Assembly: GCF_030700285.1 (NCBI RefSeq)
Contig: NZ_JAUYZJ010000001.1
Span: forward strand, 1 to 64,000
DNA: 64,000 nt
DNA from: Methylobacterium sp. NEAU K
Lineage (GTDB): Bacteria > Pseudomonadota > Alphaproteobacteria > Rhizobiales > Beijerinckiaceae
Reading direction: 5' to 3'
The notes below the pieces were generated by a model. The model searched no databases. It was not told where the DNA came from and worked only from the letters and a program-made list of their open reading frames with translations. Each line of letters starts with the position of its first letter. The first letter of the stretch is position 1. This document shows, in pieces, positions 1 to 9,047 of this stretch. The position numbers were made by a program, and so were the translations under genes.

Positions 1-1118
1 AGCACCTTCTGGACCTCGGTGAAGGGCGCGTTGGAGACGTAGACGAGGTCGCGGTTTCGCATGCGGAAGGCCTGAGTGGTGAACAGGCTGTTGGGGTCGC
101 GCATGTTGATCCGGTAGACCACGGGCACGAGCGGCGTGCCGAGCAGCCTCGATCCGGGGTTGAGGCGGCGCACGACGCTGGCGGGCTCGAACCGGAAGAT
201 GAAGGTTCCGGCGGGGTCGGCCTGGAAGTCGGACAGGCCGCGCGCCTTGGCGAGCGCCTGGGCCAGGGTGATGCCGTCGGCCTGGAACGGCAGCTCGGTG
301 CTGTTGCCGAGGGCGCCGACGGCGATGAAGGTCTGCGGGTCGCGCACCAGGGTGAGCACGTCGTTGGGCCGCAGGTAGATGTTTTCCTTGGGGTTGGACA
401 CCACCGTGGTCAGCGGCACCGTGGCGGTGAGCGGCCCGCGCGACAGGCGCACGAAGGTCTCCGAGACGGGCGAGCGGTTTCCGCCGGCGGCGGCGATGAC
501 GTCGAGGATGCGGTCGCCGTGGCCCGAGAGCGGCAGGCGTGCGCCGGCCGCGCCCTCGCCGGTGACGGTGACGGCCTGCGAGATCGGCCGGGTGACCGAG
601 ACCAGCACCTGGGGCTGGATGGCCTTGCCGGCGAGTTCGTTCTCGATCAGGCCCTGGACGTCCTGGGGCCTGCGCCCGGCGACCTTGATGCGCCCGGCAT
701 AGGGGACCGAGATGGCGCCGTCGCGCCCGACCGGCTGCTCGGGGATGAGCGCCGACTTGGAGCCGGCGGAGAAGCGGTCGGCCACCAGCGGGCCGGAGAA
801 CAGGCCGCCGGAGCCGGCCTCCCAGATCGAGACCGAGACCATGTCGCCGACGCCGATCACCGGCTCGGTCGACGGGCGGTGGTCGCCGAAGGAGGCGAGC
901 AGGCTGTCGAGCGGGCGCCCGCGCAGGGCCTCGACCACGGCCGGGGTGACGTCGATGATCTCGTAGCGCGCCAGCAGCCCGCCGTCGGCGGTCGCGACCT
1001 GCGCGCCCGCCTCGATCGCGCCCGCCGTCGGACCCGCCGCAGGCAGGACCGTGCAGCCCGACATCGCCGTCACAGCGAGCAGGGCAAGAGGAAGTTTGCG
1101 CATCCAGATGTTGCTCAT
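1..1118 (-). CDS. polysaccharide export outer-membrane lipoprotein (OPX/Wza-like), C-terminus cut by window edge
   Basis: The frame starts at ATG 1118 (alternative in-frame ATG at 1103) and runs off the left edge, so about 372 residues are visible. The N-terminus is a lipoprotein signal peptide with a lipobox ending MSGC, giving a lipidated Cys at residue 21. A poly-export domain follows (around EPVIGVGDMVSVSIWEAG), then two SLBB-type segments. OPX proteins form the outer-membrane pore through which capsule or exopolysaccharide leaves the cell, working with a Wzc-type inner-membrane partner that is not in view. The neighbouring genes are unrelated, so the rest of the cluster probably lies to the left of the window. 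Confidence 0.88.
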   Translation of the reverse strand, partial: MSNIWMRKLPLALLAVTAMSGCTVLPAAGPTAGAIEAGAQVATADGGLLARYEIIDVTPAVVEALRGRPLDSLLASFGDHRPSTEPVIGVGDMVSVSIWEAGSGGLFSGPLVADRFSAGSKSALIPEQPVGRDGAISVPYAGRIKVAGRRPQDVQGLIENELAGKAIQPQVLVSVTRPISQAVTVTGEGAAGARLPLSGHGDRILDVIAAAGGNRSPVSETFVRLSRGPLTATVPLTTVVSNPKENIYLRPNDVLTLVRDPQTFIAVGALGNSTELPFQADGITLAQALAKARGLSDFQADPAGTFIFRFEPASVVRRLNPGSRLLGTPLVPVVYRINMRDPNSLFTTQAFRMRNRDLVYVSNAPFTEVQKV

Positions 1119-1348
1119 CGGTTTTGCCGAGCCCGTGCCTAGCCGATAGCGGCCGGGGTGTCCGTAGCGGGTGGGCCACACTCCGCCCGCGACGGCCGAG
1201 GCGGCAATTTCATCCTCGCTAAGCACAGCTTTTTCTGGGCAACCCCGAAAAGTCCGCTTCCGCAGCACCGGGACACAGCAATATCGGGATACATGTTTGG
1301 ACGACCGGCGATACGACGGCGCCAATCGTTGTCTTGGAGCGAGAGTCG

Positions 1349-1600
1349 TCAGTTCGCTTGGCTCACCGCGGTGCTGATCTGGCTGTAGATCGGGATCATC
1401 CGGGAGCCGTAATACCGGATGCTGCCGGCCGCGACGACGAAGATGAGGGCGCCGATCATGGCGTACTCCATCGCCGTGGAGCCGCGCGCGTCGCGGGCGA
1501 ACCGCGCAGCCCGACACGCGCCCCATCTTGCGATGTCGGAAACGACGATACGGGACCGTTCGGAGCCCGTCCCCGCCCCGCCGAAACTCGGCTCAGCCAT
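1349..1600 (-). CDS. Flp/Fap-type type IVb pilin
   Basis: This 83-residue protein carries the Flp prepilin signature: RG then STAMEYAMIGALIF, with Glu at position +5 after the predicted Gly/Ser cleavage site, followed by a hydrophobic helix and a short tail with paired Tyr. Flp pilins are cleaved by the prepilin peptidase and assembled by the Tad machinery, which is not in the window. ATG 1600 follows a GGGAGG stretch; GTG 1609 is an alternative start. The pre-cleavage part is long (about 40 residues) for an Flp pilin, with Arg-rich sequence, so the true start is uncertain although no ATG, GTG or TTG lies between. It may be an orphan pilin acting with a distant tad locus. Confidence 0.75.
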   Translation of the reverse strand: MAEPSFGGAGTGSERSRIVVSDIARWGACRAARFARDARGSTAMEYAMIGALIFVVAAGSIRYYGSRMIPIYSQISTAVSQAN

Positions 1601-1778
1601 CTGTGACACCGCCCTCCCGCCGCTTCGGGTCGCCTGAGCGGGCCCCTGCGCGGCAGAGCCTTCTAGCGCATCCCCATTGCCGCCGACTTAATGGAGTCGG
1701 CGAAACGAGGCCTTCCGGACGAGGAGGGCCGGGACCACGCCGGGCCCCGGCCCTCGCGCGGGCGCCTCCGCGGTCGGC

Positions 1779-2030
1779 TCAGGCGTGGCCTGCCTTGTGG
1801 CGCAGGCTGTCGATCCGCTTCGAGGCCTCGGCCTTGTCCAGATCGGCGTCGAACGCCTCCGGCGCCTTGGCCTCCTCCGACAGGGTTTTGAGGTACGAGG
1901 CCTGCGCCCCGGTCATCGGCTCGCCGCCGGTGGTCCACTGATCCGGGTCCTTGATCTGGTTCGAGACGTCCTTGGGATCGGACTTCGGGTTCTCCTGGGT
2001 CGCGTCGCTCTTCGCGGCAGCCTTGGCCAT
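1779..2030 (-). CDS. DUF3072 family protein, probable general-stress gene
   Basis: The 83-residue hydrophilic protein contains the DUF3072 core near QWTTGGEPMTGAQASYLKTL. The function of the family is unknown. An in-frame ATG also exists at 2066, but the start at 2030 is preferred: it has a GAGGA ribosome site just upstream, and an EcfG-like promoter at 2071-2096 would place the transcript start at about 2064, inside or after the 2066 codon. The Lys/Asp/Ala-rich soluble composition fits a small stress protein. No operon partner is adjacent. Confidence 0.8.
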   Translation of the reverse strand: MAKAAAKSDATQENPKSDPKDVSNQIKDPDQWTTGGEPMTGAQASYLKTLSEEAKAPEAFDADLDKAEASKRIDSLRHKAGHA

Positions 2031-2070
2031 GGGATCCTCGTTCTTGAAATGTTCTGGTTTCGCCATCGAA

Positions 2071-2096
2071 AACGCGCCGCCTGCGCGCGCGGTTCC
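2071..2096 (-). promoter_or_regulatory. EcfG-type general stress promoter (GGAAC-N17-CGTT) for the DUF3072 gene
   Basis: On the minus strand GGAAC (2096-2092) is followed after exactly 17 bases by CGTT (2074-2071). This equals the alphaproteobacterial sigma-EcfG consensus GGAAC-N16/17-CGTT. It faces the DUF3072 gene and leaves about 34 bases of leader before the ATG at 2030. About one such match per window is expected by chance, so location and orientation carry the argument. Confidence 0.6.
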
Positions 2097-2210
2097 CCGC
2101 GGCGTCCGATGGGGGCACGGGGCTCCGCGCCGCGCTTTCCTTCCCGGATTCCGGTCCTAATGATGAAGGGTGCGGCACGCTCGTGCACGCCCCACAGCAT
2201 GGTGGTCCGG

Positions 2211-2480
2211 ATGACCTCCCGCACACGGACGGATGACGATGCCGGAACGGCCGCCTGTGCGGAGCAGGTCCTGGCGGTGACGGGCGTGTCGGGCTCGGGC
2301 AAGAGCAGCGTCGGCGCGCCGGTCGCCGGGCGGCTCGGCTTGACCTCCGTCGATGACGACAGCGCCCACACGCCCGAGCACGTGGCGAAGATGCATGCGG
2401 GCCACGGGCTCGACGACGAGGACCGCGCCCCCTGGCTCGCCCGGATCGCGGTCTGGATCCGGCGCCGGCCGGGCGGCCCG
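2211..2480 (+). pseudogene. gluconokinase (GntK) N-terminal remnant
   Basis: From ATG 2211 the frame reads a typical gluconokinase start: a P-loop TGVSGSGKSSVG, then a degenerate substrate region (DDDSAHTPEHVAKMHAGHGL) and DEDRAPWLARIAVWI. In intact GntK about 100 more residues follow. Here similarity stops after about 85 residues and the sequence drifts into Arg/Pro-rich text. The frame remains open into the DUF4174 gene downstream. It is read as a truncated kinase relic, because the whole second half, with the catalytic and phosphogluconate regions, is missing. If translated it would make a kinase-fragment/DUF4174 fusion. Confidence 0.65.
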
Positions 2481-2519
2481 TTCGCCGCGCTGGAAGTCCG
2501 GGTCCCGACGAGCACGCTG

Positions 2520-2903
2520 ATGGGTCTGGGACTGGCGACCCTCGCCGCCTGTGCCGCGGCGGCCGGCCCGCTCGATGCCTATCGCGGGCGCTCGCGGGTG
2601 CTGGTGCTCTCGGCCCCCGACGGGGCCGATGCGGAGCTGACGGCGCAGCGCGCCGGGCTGGGCTCCGTGCCGGGCGGCATGGCCGAGCGCGACCTCGTTG
2701 TCCTGGAGGCCGTCGGTGCCGGCGTGGAGGCGCAGGCCCTGCGCGCCCGACTCGCGCTGCCGGCACACGGCTTCCGCGCGGTCCTGGTCGGCAAGGACGG
2801 AGGCGCCAAGCTCACCGCAGAGGAGCCGATCCCGTCCGAGGCCCTTTTCGCGACGATCGACGCGATGCCGATGCGGCGCGGCGAGATGCTCCGCCGCCGT
2901 TAG
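2520..2903 (+). CDS. DUF4174 domain protein, exported
   Basis: From ATG 2520 the 127-residue product begins with an alanine-rich hydrophobic signal segment, then a DUF4174 core: LDAYRGRSRVLVLSAPDG, a central AERDLVVLEAVG strand, and HGFRAVLVGKDGGAKL with the typical C-terminal ATIDAMPMRRGEM. The family resembles a reduced thioredoxin-like fold without catalytic cysteines, and its function is not known. There is no clear ribosome site before 2520. The reading frame is open from the gluconokinase remnant at 2211, so translation might start there instead. No operon partners are obvious. Confidence 0.72.
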   Translation: MGLGLATLAACAAAAGPLDAYRGRSRVLVLSAPDGADAELTAQRAGLGSVPGGMAERDLVVLEAVGAGVEAQALRARLALPAHGFRAVLVGKDGGAKLTAEEPIPSEALFATIDAMPMRRGEMLRRR

Positions 2904-3050
2904 GGGGAGCGGAGCCTCGGATCCGGTGCACGGGGCTGCCCGCGCACACCAACGGTTAAGCCTACCGGCCTATCACCGAGCCGTGTCGGCGGCCGCGTCC
3001 CGGCCGTCCCTTGAGGCCCGCCAGGACGCTCGCACGAGACGCTCGCATCG

Positions 3051-3227
3051 ATGACTCGAGAACAAGTCGCCACCGCCATCCGCCGCCTCGTCGCCTCGCA
3101 GGTCGAGGACATCGAGCGCGCGGTCCGTGACGGCCACAAGACTATCGCGCTCAACGAGCTGACGGATCTGAACCGCCAGCTCAAGGCCTTCGCGGCCGCC
3201 CTGAAGAAGGCGCCGGCCCGGATCTGA
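3051..3227 (+). CDS. small hypothetical protein (58 aa)
   Basis: A short ORF from ATG 3051 encodes 58 residues with strong amphipathic helical character: MTREQVATAIRRLVASQ, then VEDIERAVRDGHKTIALNEL, then a Lys/Ala-rich tail. There are no Cys or Pro clusters and no membrane segment. The residue pattern is much more protein-like than the alternative frames here. No family is recognised. It ends 15 bases before the stop of the convergent gene at 3243. Confidence 0.5.
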   Translation: MTREQVATAIRRLVASQVEDIERAVRDGHKTIALNELTDLNRQLKAFAAALKKAPARI

Positions 3228-3242
3228 TCGGGGACGGTCGCC

Positions 3243-3608
3243 CTACCAGCGGGGACCGCCCCACCGCCGGGGCGGGACCTCCTCGGGTGGCGGGGGCGGG
3301 GGCGGGCCCCGGTCGAAGGCCGGTTCATCGCAGACCCGCACCCGGCGCACCACCGGCATGCCATCCGGATCGAACCGGCGCCGGACGAAGTCCCGGCACG
3401 CCTCGGGGGAGGCTGCGGTGAAGCGGGGCCTCCGGAATTCCGGCTCTGGAGGCGGCGGAGGAGGCCGGCGTTCGGGCTCGCCGTCCTCGACCGGACCGCC
3501 GTAGCCGTGAGAGGGATAGGGGCCGTCGAAGTCCGCGGCGAGCGCAGGGCCGGCTGCGAGGAGCAGGGCGCAGCACCCGGCGCGCGCGATGGAACGGGGT
3601 GAGGGCAC
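3243..3608 (-). CDS. secreted proline-rich hypothetical protein
   Basis: The start is GTG 3608 with a GAGG stretch upstream; no ATG is available. The 121-residue product has a signal peptide ending near GPALA-ADF. The mature part has two poly-proline runs flanking a folded core with two cysteines (EACRDFVRRRFDPDGMPVVRRVRVCDEPAF). The cysteine spacing suggests one disulfide in a small periplasmic domain. No named family is recognised. Confidence 0.6.
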   Translation of the reverse strand: MPSPRSIARAGCCALLLAAGPALAADFDGPYPSHGYGGPVEDGEPERRPPPPPPEPEFRRPRFTAASPEACRDFVRRRFDPDGMPVVRRVRVCDEPAFDRGPPPPPPPEEVPPRRWGGPRW

Positions 3609-3721
3609 GGAGCGGCCTCGGCTCGAGAGCGGCGCGCGGGGATCGCGGCCATCATCGCCCGAGATTGCGCCGGACGGACTGAACCGTCGCCGTCCTGCCG
3701 CGTCGGCTGCCGTTCAGCCGG

Positions 3722-4111
3722 CTATTTCTGCATCGCGTTGACTTCGCATTGGGCGTAATCCGCGCTCGCCTTCACGTAGGCGTTGAGCTTCTGCATGTAG
3801 GCTTCGGCGATCGGCCGGAACGCCTGCGCCTGGAGGTTGTAGGCCTTGATGGCGTCATTGTAGCTGTAGGCCTCCCAGCCCGGGCAGCCGCCCTTGGCGT
3901 CGAGGCAGGCCGGCTTGTCGGGGAGCGGCGGCTTGGTCGGGCGCGCGGAGGCCGGCGGCGGTTCGGGAGGCGTGCAGGCCGCGGCGGCCGGAGGCGGGGC
4001 AGCCTTGGTCGCCGGCTTGGCGGCCGGAGCCGAGGGCGCCGTCGCCGGCGGGGCCGCCAGGGCGATGGCCGGGGCGAGCATGCCCGCGAGGAGGAGAAGC
4101 GTGCCGCGCAT
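3722..4111 (-). CDS. exported alanine/proline-rich hypothetical protein
   Basis: From ATG 4111 (MRGTLLLLAGMLAPAIALA) the 129-residue product has a clear signal peptide, then a low-complexity Ala/Pro/Lys linker of about 50 residues. A conserved-looking C-terminal domain follows with four cysteines and many aromatics (CLDAKGGCPGWEAYSYNDAI, then a helical tail to YAQCEVNAMQK). An upstream GTG frame extension exists but lacks the signal peptide. It is probably periplasmic; no family is recognised. Confidence 0.65.
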   Translation of the reverse strand: MRGTLLLLAGMLAPAIALAAPPATAPSAPAAKPATKAAPPPAAAACTPPEPPPASARPTKPPLPDKPACLDAKGGCPGWEAYSYNDAIKAYNLQAQAFRPIAEAYMQKLNAYVKASADYAQCEVNAMQK

Positions 4112-4178
4112 GGCGCTTAGGTAACTCCGCTGGGTCCGGGACCGCCGATGGCGGGGGCCGGCCGCGGGTTCTGCGGCA

Positions 4179-5138
4179 TCAGACCCGCGGCGACAAGGTC
4201 TCCCGGGCGAGCGCACCGCGCGGCGCTGCGGCCGAGGGTGGCGCCTGCGGCCGGCCGGCAGCCTTCGCCGATCCTCTGCCCGCTACCTGGCCCGGCGCCT
4301 TGCCGGCCGCGCGCGCGCCGCGCAGAGCTGCTAGGACGGGCAGAGTCAACCCAACCGCCAGCACCCACCAGGCCGGCCGTATCGGACCCGAAAAGTCGAA
4401 ATTGGCGGCGAGCACGAGGTTCGCAGGGACGCCGCTGGCCAGGCCATACCAAGCCGCCTCGAGCCCGGCGGTCGCGAGGCCTGCGGCGAGGGCGAGGATC
4501 GCGAGCGACCACGGCCGTTCCGGCAGCTTGAAGCGCCGCATCGCCCGCCAGCCCATCAGCAGCAGGAACAGCCCGGTCCAGAAGACCGGATCGCTGACGT
4601 CGATCTTCGATTGCAGGAAGTAATGGACCAACCCCAGCACGGCGATCGTGTAGGCGAGCCGGTGCAGCCGGTGCCAGTTCGCGCCCATGGTGCGGATCGC
4701 CGCGTCCGTGGAGGTCAGCCCCAGCGCGATCAGCCCGATCAGCGCCACGAAGCCGATCGTCAGGTAGAGCCGCAGGGCGATCTCGGACGCGACCTTGGTG
4801 AGGATCAGGTTCTGGTCGACCGCGTAGAGGGTGAGATGCGCCACCGCATAGGCCATGACGGTGACGCCGAGCATGCGCCGCACCACCAGCACCTTCGCCC
4901 AATCGGCGATGCGGCGGAGTGGCGAGACCGCCAGGGAGAGGAGCAGGAAGCGCACCGCCCAGTCGCCAGTGGCATGGATCAGCGCGGTGATCGGCTTGGC
5001 GCCGAGGGCGTCGAGCCGGTAGGCGGCCGCGAGGTACAGGGCCGGCGCGACGCAGGCCAGGAACACCGCGAGCTTCAACCGGGAGAGGCGCCCGGCCCGG
5101 TCGAGCCAGGGGAGCGGAATGGCCAGGCGTGCGATCAT
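4179..5138 (-). CDS. msrQ: MsrQ, heme-binding membrane subunit of the MsrPQ methionine-sulfoxide reductase
   Basis: The 319-residue protein has six or more membrane helices and the YedZ/MsrQ ferric-reductase-like pattern. Heme-ligand histidines are seen in LIHATGDWAVR, AVAHLTLYAV and NWHRLHRLAYTIAVLGLVHY. MsrQ passes quinol-pool electrons to periplasmic MsrP, which repairs oxidised methionines. The C-terminus is extended by an Ala/Pro/Arg-rich tail of about 60 residues beyond the usual end. Unlike the E. coli arrangement, no msrP lies next to it; the upstream gene is a divergent aldo/keto reductase. Confidence 0.88.
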   Translation of the reverse strand: MIARLAIPLPWLDRAGRLSRLKLAVFLACVAPALYLAAAYRLDALGAKPITALIHATGDWAVRFLLLSLAVSPLRRIADWAKVLVVRRMLGVTVMAYAVAHLTLYAVDQNLILTKVASEIALRLYLTIGFVALIGLIALGLTSTDAAIRTMGANWHRLHRLAYTIAVLGLVHYFLQSKIDVSDPVFWTGLFLLLMGWRAMRRFKLPERPWSLAILALAAGLATAGLEAAWYGLASGVPANLVLAANFDFSGPIRPAWWVLAVGLTLPVLAALRGARAAGKAPGQVAGRGSAKAAGRPQAPPSAAAPRGALARETLSPRV

Positions 5139-5334
5139 GGTTCTCGAACTGGGCCTTCAGCATCGGACGCGGCGCGCCGCTTGCCGGAGCGCACGTGGGG
5201 GCAAAACGGGTGCCTCGGGCCATCAGTGCCCGCGCGGGTCGGTTCGCCGCGGCTCGGCCCGGGTTACAGCCGGGATGGTTGACCTTGCCGCCCCGGCACT
5301 GAGATAGCGGGCGGACGGACACCGGAAGATCCCC

Positions 5335-6360
5335 ATGCAGCACCGCAATCTCGGCCGCTCCGGCCTCAAGGTCTCGCCGATCTGCCTCGGCACGATGATG
5401 TTCGGCGGCCCCACCGACGAGACGACCGCCGGCCGCATCGTCGGCAGCGCCCGGGAGGCGGGCATCAACTTCATCGACACGGCCAACGTCTACACCGAGG
5501 GGCGCTCGGAGGAGATCACCGGCCGGGCGATCAAGGCCGACCGCGATGCCTGGATCCTCGCCACCAAGGTCGCCAACCCCACCGGCAAGGGCGTCAACGA
5601 TTGCGGCCTGTCGCGGGTCCACGTCATGAAGGCCGCCGAGGACAGCCTGCGGCGGCTCGGCACCGAATTCATCGACATCTACTACCTCCACAAGGAGGAC
5701 CACGACACGCCGCTCTCGGAGACGGTGCGGGCGATGGCCGACCTCGTGCGCGCGGGCAAGATCCGCCATTTCGGCGTCTCCAACCATCGGTCCTGGCGGG
5801 TCGCCGAGATCTGCCGGCTCTGCGACGAGGCCGGGATCGACCGGCCGGTGGTGAGCCAGCCCTACTACAACGCCTTCAACCGCATGCCCGAGACCGAGCA
5901 CCTGCCGGCCTGCGCCCATTACGGGCTCGGCGTCGTCCCGTACTCGCCGCTCGCCCGCGGCGTGCTGACCGGCAAGTATGACCCGGACGCCCCGCCGCCG
6001 GCCGAGTCCCGCGCCGGCCGCCAGGACACCCGGATGATGCAGACCGAGTGGCGCCCGGAATCCCTGCGGATCGCCCGCACCTTGAAGGAGCACGCGGAGG
6101 CCCGCGGCATCACGGCGGGGCAGTTCGCCACCGCCTGGGTGCTGAACAACCGCCTCGTCACGGGCGTGATCGCCGGGCCGCGCACGGAAGCGCAGTGGCA
6201 GGAATATCTCGGCGCCCTCGACTACGCCTTCACCCCGGAGGACGAGGCGCTCGTGGACGGGTTCGTGGCGGCCGGGCACCCGACCACGCCCGGCTACAAC
6301 GATCCGGCCTATCCGCTGGAGGGGCGTATCCCGCGCGGCGAACCGGCCGATCGGCCTTGA
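5335..6360 (+). CDS. aldo/keto reductase
   Basis: The 341-residue protein starts [25 protein letters not shown], typical of the AKR superfamily (YhdN/Tas-like branch). The catalytic tetrad is visible: Asp and Tyr in FIDTANVY, Lys in LATKVA, and His in YYLHKED. The C-terminal part carries the NADPH-binding features ([16 protein letters not shown], then [12 protein letters not shown]). It should reduce aldehydes or ketones with NADPH in the cytosol; the substrate is unknown. A GGAAGA ribosome site precedes ATG 5335. It stands alone, divergent from msrQ. Confidence 0.9.
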   Translation: MQHRNLGRSGLKVSPICLGTMMFGGPTDETTAGRIVGSAREAGINFIDTANVYTEGRSEEITGRAIKADRDAWILATKVANPTGKGVNDCGLSRVHVMKAAEDSLRRLGTEFIDIYYLHKEDHDTPLSETVRAMADLVRAGKIRHFGVSNHRSWRVAEICRLCDEAGIDRPVVSQPYYNAFNRMPETEHLPACAHYGLGVVPYSPLARGVLTGKYDPDAPPPAESRAGRQDTRMMQTEWRPESLRIARTLKEHAEARGITAGQFATAWVLNNRLVTGVIAGPRTEAQWQEYLGALDYAFTPEDEALVDGFVAAGHPTTPGYNDPAYPLEGRIPRGEPADRP

Positions 6361-6385
6361 ACTTTCCACGATCTGCGGTTATCTG
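6357..6385 (+). promoter_or_regulatory. possible housekeeping promoter for the rimP operon
   Basis: TTGAAC (6357-6362) and TATCTG (6380-6385) are separated by 17 bases. The -35 element overlaps the stop codon of the aldo/keto reductase. This would give a leader of about 150 bases before rimP. The -10 match is only moderate. Confidence 0.35.
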
Positions 6386-6541
6386 ACGGTCAACAGTTCT
6401 GATGGCAGTCGAGAGGCTGCGGTTCGGGAGTGGGCCCCACCGGGTCCGCTCTTTTTTTTCGCCGCACAGATCTCTTGCCGCGAAGGCCGCACGCCGCGGA
6501 CGGGCCACGCAGAACGCCGCGAAGGTTGCGCGCCCACATCC

Positions 6542-7318
6542 ATGTCGTCCGAGATCGAAGCGGATCTGTCCGAGAAGCGCCTCGTCCGAGAGGCCGGAAT
6601 CGCCGCGCGCGTGGTGCAGGTGATCGAGGGGCCGGTCCAGGGCCTCGGCTTCCGGCTGGTCCGCGTGAAGGTGACCAACGCCAACGGCTGCACCGTGCAG
6701 ATCATGGCGGAACGGCCGGACGGCACGTTCTCGATCGACGATTGCGAGGCGGTGAGCCGGGCGATCTCCCCGGTGCTCGACGTGGACGATCCCGTGGGCA
6801 CCGCCTACAACCTGGAGATCTCCTCCCCGGGGATCGACCGGCCGCTCGTGCGGGTCTCGGACTTCGCCCGCTGGGCGGGCTACGAGGCCAAGGTCGAGCT
6901 GAGCCCGCCGCTGGATGGGCGCAAGCGCTTCCGCGGCATCCTCGGCGCGCCGGACCCGGTGGGGATGACGGTCCCGATCGACCTGCCCGACGTGAAGGAA
7001 GGGCTGCCGAGCCGCATCGACCTGCCGCTGCGGGATCTCGCCGAGGCCCACCTCGTCCTTACCGACGAGCTGATCCGCGAGTCGCTCCGCCGGGGCGGTC
7101 CGCCGGCCGACGACGCCGAGATGGACGAAGAGATCGAGGACGAGGACGACGCTCAGGCGGCACCCGCCCGGCCCGCGCCCCGGCCGCAGGGTCCGAAGGG
7201 CAAGGCTGCCAAGGCCGACCCGAAGGCCGCAAAAGATAAGAAGCCGCCGCGCACCGGTCCCAGGAAGCCGGTCGTGTCCAAGGCATCCCGGCTCAAGGGC
7301 CGCGACGACCTGCATTGA
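6542..7318 (+). CDS. rimP: ribosome maturation factor RimP
   Basis: The 258-residue protein carries the RimP N-terminal domain ([13 protein letters not shown] through [13 protein letters not shown]) and the SH3-like C-terminal domain ([12 protein letters not shown]). RimP helps assemble the 30S subunit by promoting S12 and S19 incorporation. After about residue 185 there is an acidic stretch, then a long Lys/Ala/Pro tail, making it longer than the usual 150-200 residues, as is common in this group. It is the first gene of the nusA-infB operon, with 71 bases to nusA. Confidence 0.95.
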   Translation: MSSEIEADLSEKRLVREAGIAARVVQVIEGPVQGLGFRLVRVKVTNANGCTVQIMAERPDGTFSIDDCEAVSRAISPVLDVDDPVGTAYNLEISSPGIDRPLVRVSDFARWAGYEAKVELSPPLDGRKRFRGILGAPDPVGMTVPIDLPDVKEGLPSRIDLPLRDLAEAHLVLTDELIRESLRRGGPPADDAEMDEEIEDEDDAQAAPARPAPRPQGPKGKAAKADPKAAKDKKPPRTGPRKPVVSKASRLKGRDDLH

Positions 7319-7389
7319 ATTGAGATTTGGGCTTGGCCGCCGCAGGGCGCCCGGCACGAAGATTTGACGGAAGAGAAGGACCGAAACCG

Positions 7390-9024
7390 ATGGCCGTCGT
7401 CAGCGCCAACAGGCTCGAACTCCTCCAGATCGCCGACGCGGTCGCCCGCGAGAAGGTGATCGACCGCTCCATCGTGATCGACGCGATGGAGGAGGCGATC
7501 GCCAAGGCGGCCCGCTCCCGCTACGGCGCGGAGACGGACGTGCACGCCGAGATCGACAACAAGACCGGGGCGCTGCGCCTCTCGCGCCACCTGCTGGTGG
7601 TCGATCAGGTGGAGAACGACGCCCGCGAGATCACCCTGGATCAGGCCCGCCGCTACAACCCGGGCGCGTTGGTCGGCGACGTGATCTCCGACACCCTGCC
7701 GCCGTTCGATTTCGGCCGCGTGGCCGCGCAGTCGGCCAAGCAGGTGATCGTCCAGAAGGTGCGCGACGCCGAGCGCGCCCGCCAGTTCGACGAGTACAAG
7801 GACCGCATCGGCGAGATCCTCAACGGCATCGTGAAGCGGGTCGAGTACGGCAACGTCATCGTCGACCTGGGCCGCGGCGAGGGCATCGTCCGCCGGGACG
7901 AGATGATTCCGCGCGAGACCTTCCGCCCGGGCGACCGCATCCGCTCCTACCTGTTCGACGTGCGCTCGGAAGTGCGCGGGCCGCAGATCTTCCTGTCGCG
8001 CTCGCACCCGCAGTTCATGGCCAAGCTGTTCGGCCAGGAAGTGCCCGAGATCTACGACGGCATCGTCGAAGTGAAGGCGGTGGCCCGCGATCCGGGCTCG
8101 CGCGCCAAGATCGCGGTGATCTCCCGCGACGGCAGTATCGACCCGGTCGGCGCCTGCGTCGGCATGCGCGGCTCGCGGGTGCAGGCGGTGGTCGGCGAGC
8201 TGCAGGGCGAGAAGATCGACATCATCCCGTGGTCGGAAGACGAGGCGACGTTCATCGTCAACGCGCTCCAGCCAGCCGAGGTCGTGAAGGTCGTGCTCGA
8301 CGAGGAGGCCGACCGTATCGAGGTGGTGGTGCCCGACGACCAGCTGTCGCTGGCCATCGGCCGCCGCGGCCAGAACGTGCGGCTCGCCTCGCAGCTCACC
8401 GGCTGGGACATCGACATCCTGACCGAGGCCGAGGAATCCGAGCGGCGCCAGAAGGAGTTTGCCGAGCGGACCCAGGTGTTCATGGAGGCGCTCGACGTCG
8501 ACGAGACCGTCGGGCAGCTGCTGGCGGCCGAGGGTTTCCGCAACGTCGAGGAGATCGCCTACGTCGACATCCAGGAGCTGTCCGGCATCCAGGGGCTCGA
8601 CGAGGAGACCGGCGCCGAGATCCAGGCCCGCGCGCAGGATCACCTCGCCCGGATCGAGCAGGAGCACGATGCCCGCCGCACGGAACTCGGCGTCGCCGAC
8701 GAGCTGCGCGAGATCGAGGGCATCACCACGCCCATGATGGTCGCGCTCGGCGAGAACGACGTGAAGACGGTCGAGGATCTGGCGGGCTGCGCCACCGACG
8801 ACCTCGTCGGCTATACCGAGGGGCGCGGCCCCGATGCCGTGCGCCATGCCGGATATCTGGACGGCTTCGACCTGTCGCGCACCGAGGCCGAGGGCCTGAT
8901 CATGGCCGCCCGACTCAAGGCCGGCTGGATCGAGGCCCTGCCCGAGCCGGAGGCGGCGGAGGGCGAAGAGGCTGCCGAGGGTGAAGAGACCGCCGGAACG
9001 GCCTCCGCCCCGGCCGAGGCCTGA
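7390..9024 (+). CDS. nusA: transcription termination/antitermination factor NusA
   Basis: The 544-residue protein starts at ATG 7390 behind an AGAAGGA ribosome site; an upstream in-frame start at 7327 is less likely. The order is the N-terminal RNA-polymerase-binding domain ([19 protein letters not shown]), S1 domain ([21 protein letters not shown]), two KH domains ([21 protein letters not shown] and [20 protein letters not shown]), then two C-terminal helix-hairpin-helix/acidic repeats typical of Proteobacteria. It controls pausing, termination and rRNA antitermination. Confidence 0.97.
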   Translation: MAVVSANRLELLQIADAVAREKVIDRSIVIDAMEEAIAKAARSRYGAETDVHAEIDNKTGALRLSRHLLVVDQVENDAREITLDQARRYNPGALVGDVISDTLPPFDFGRVAAQSAKQVIVQKVRDAERARQFDEYKDRIGEILNGIVKRVEYGNVIVDLGRGEGIVRRDEMIPRETFRPGDRIRSYLFDVRSEVRGPQIFLSRSHPQFMAKLFGQEVPEIYDGIVEVKAVARDPGSRAKIAVISRDGSIDPVGACVGMRGSRVQAVVGELQGEKIDIIPWSEDEATFIVNALQPAEVVKVVLDEEADRIEVVVPDDQLSLAIGRRGQNVRLASQLTGWDIDILTEAEESERRQKEFAERTQVFMEALDVDETVGQLLAAEGFRNVEEIAYVDIQELSGIQGLDEETGAEIQARAQDHLARIEQEHDARRTELGVADELREIEGITTPMMVALGENDVKTVEDLAGCATDDLVGYTEGRGPDAVRHAGYLDGFDLSRTEAEGLIMAARLKAGWIEALPEPEAAEGEEAAEGEETAGTASAPAEA

Positions 9025-9047
9025 GCGGGGGCCGCGACGGGCGCGCA

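Noticed and set aside
6430-6480. T-run (eight T) after a GC stretch upstream of rimP, possible terminator
   Set aside because: The bases before the T-run do not form a stable stem; only the short near-palindrome GTGGGCCCCAC is seen.
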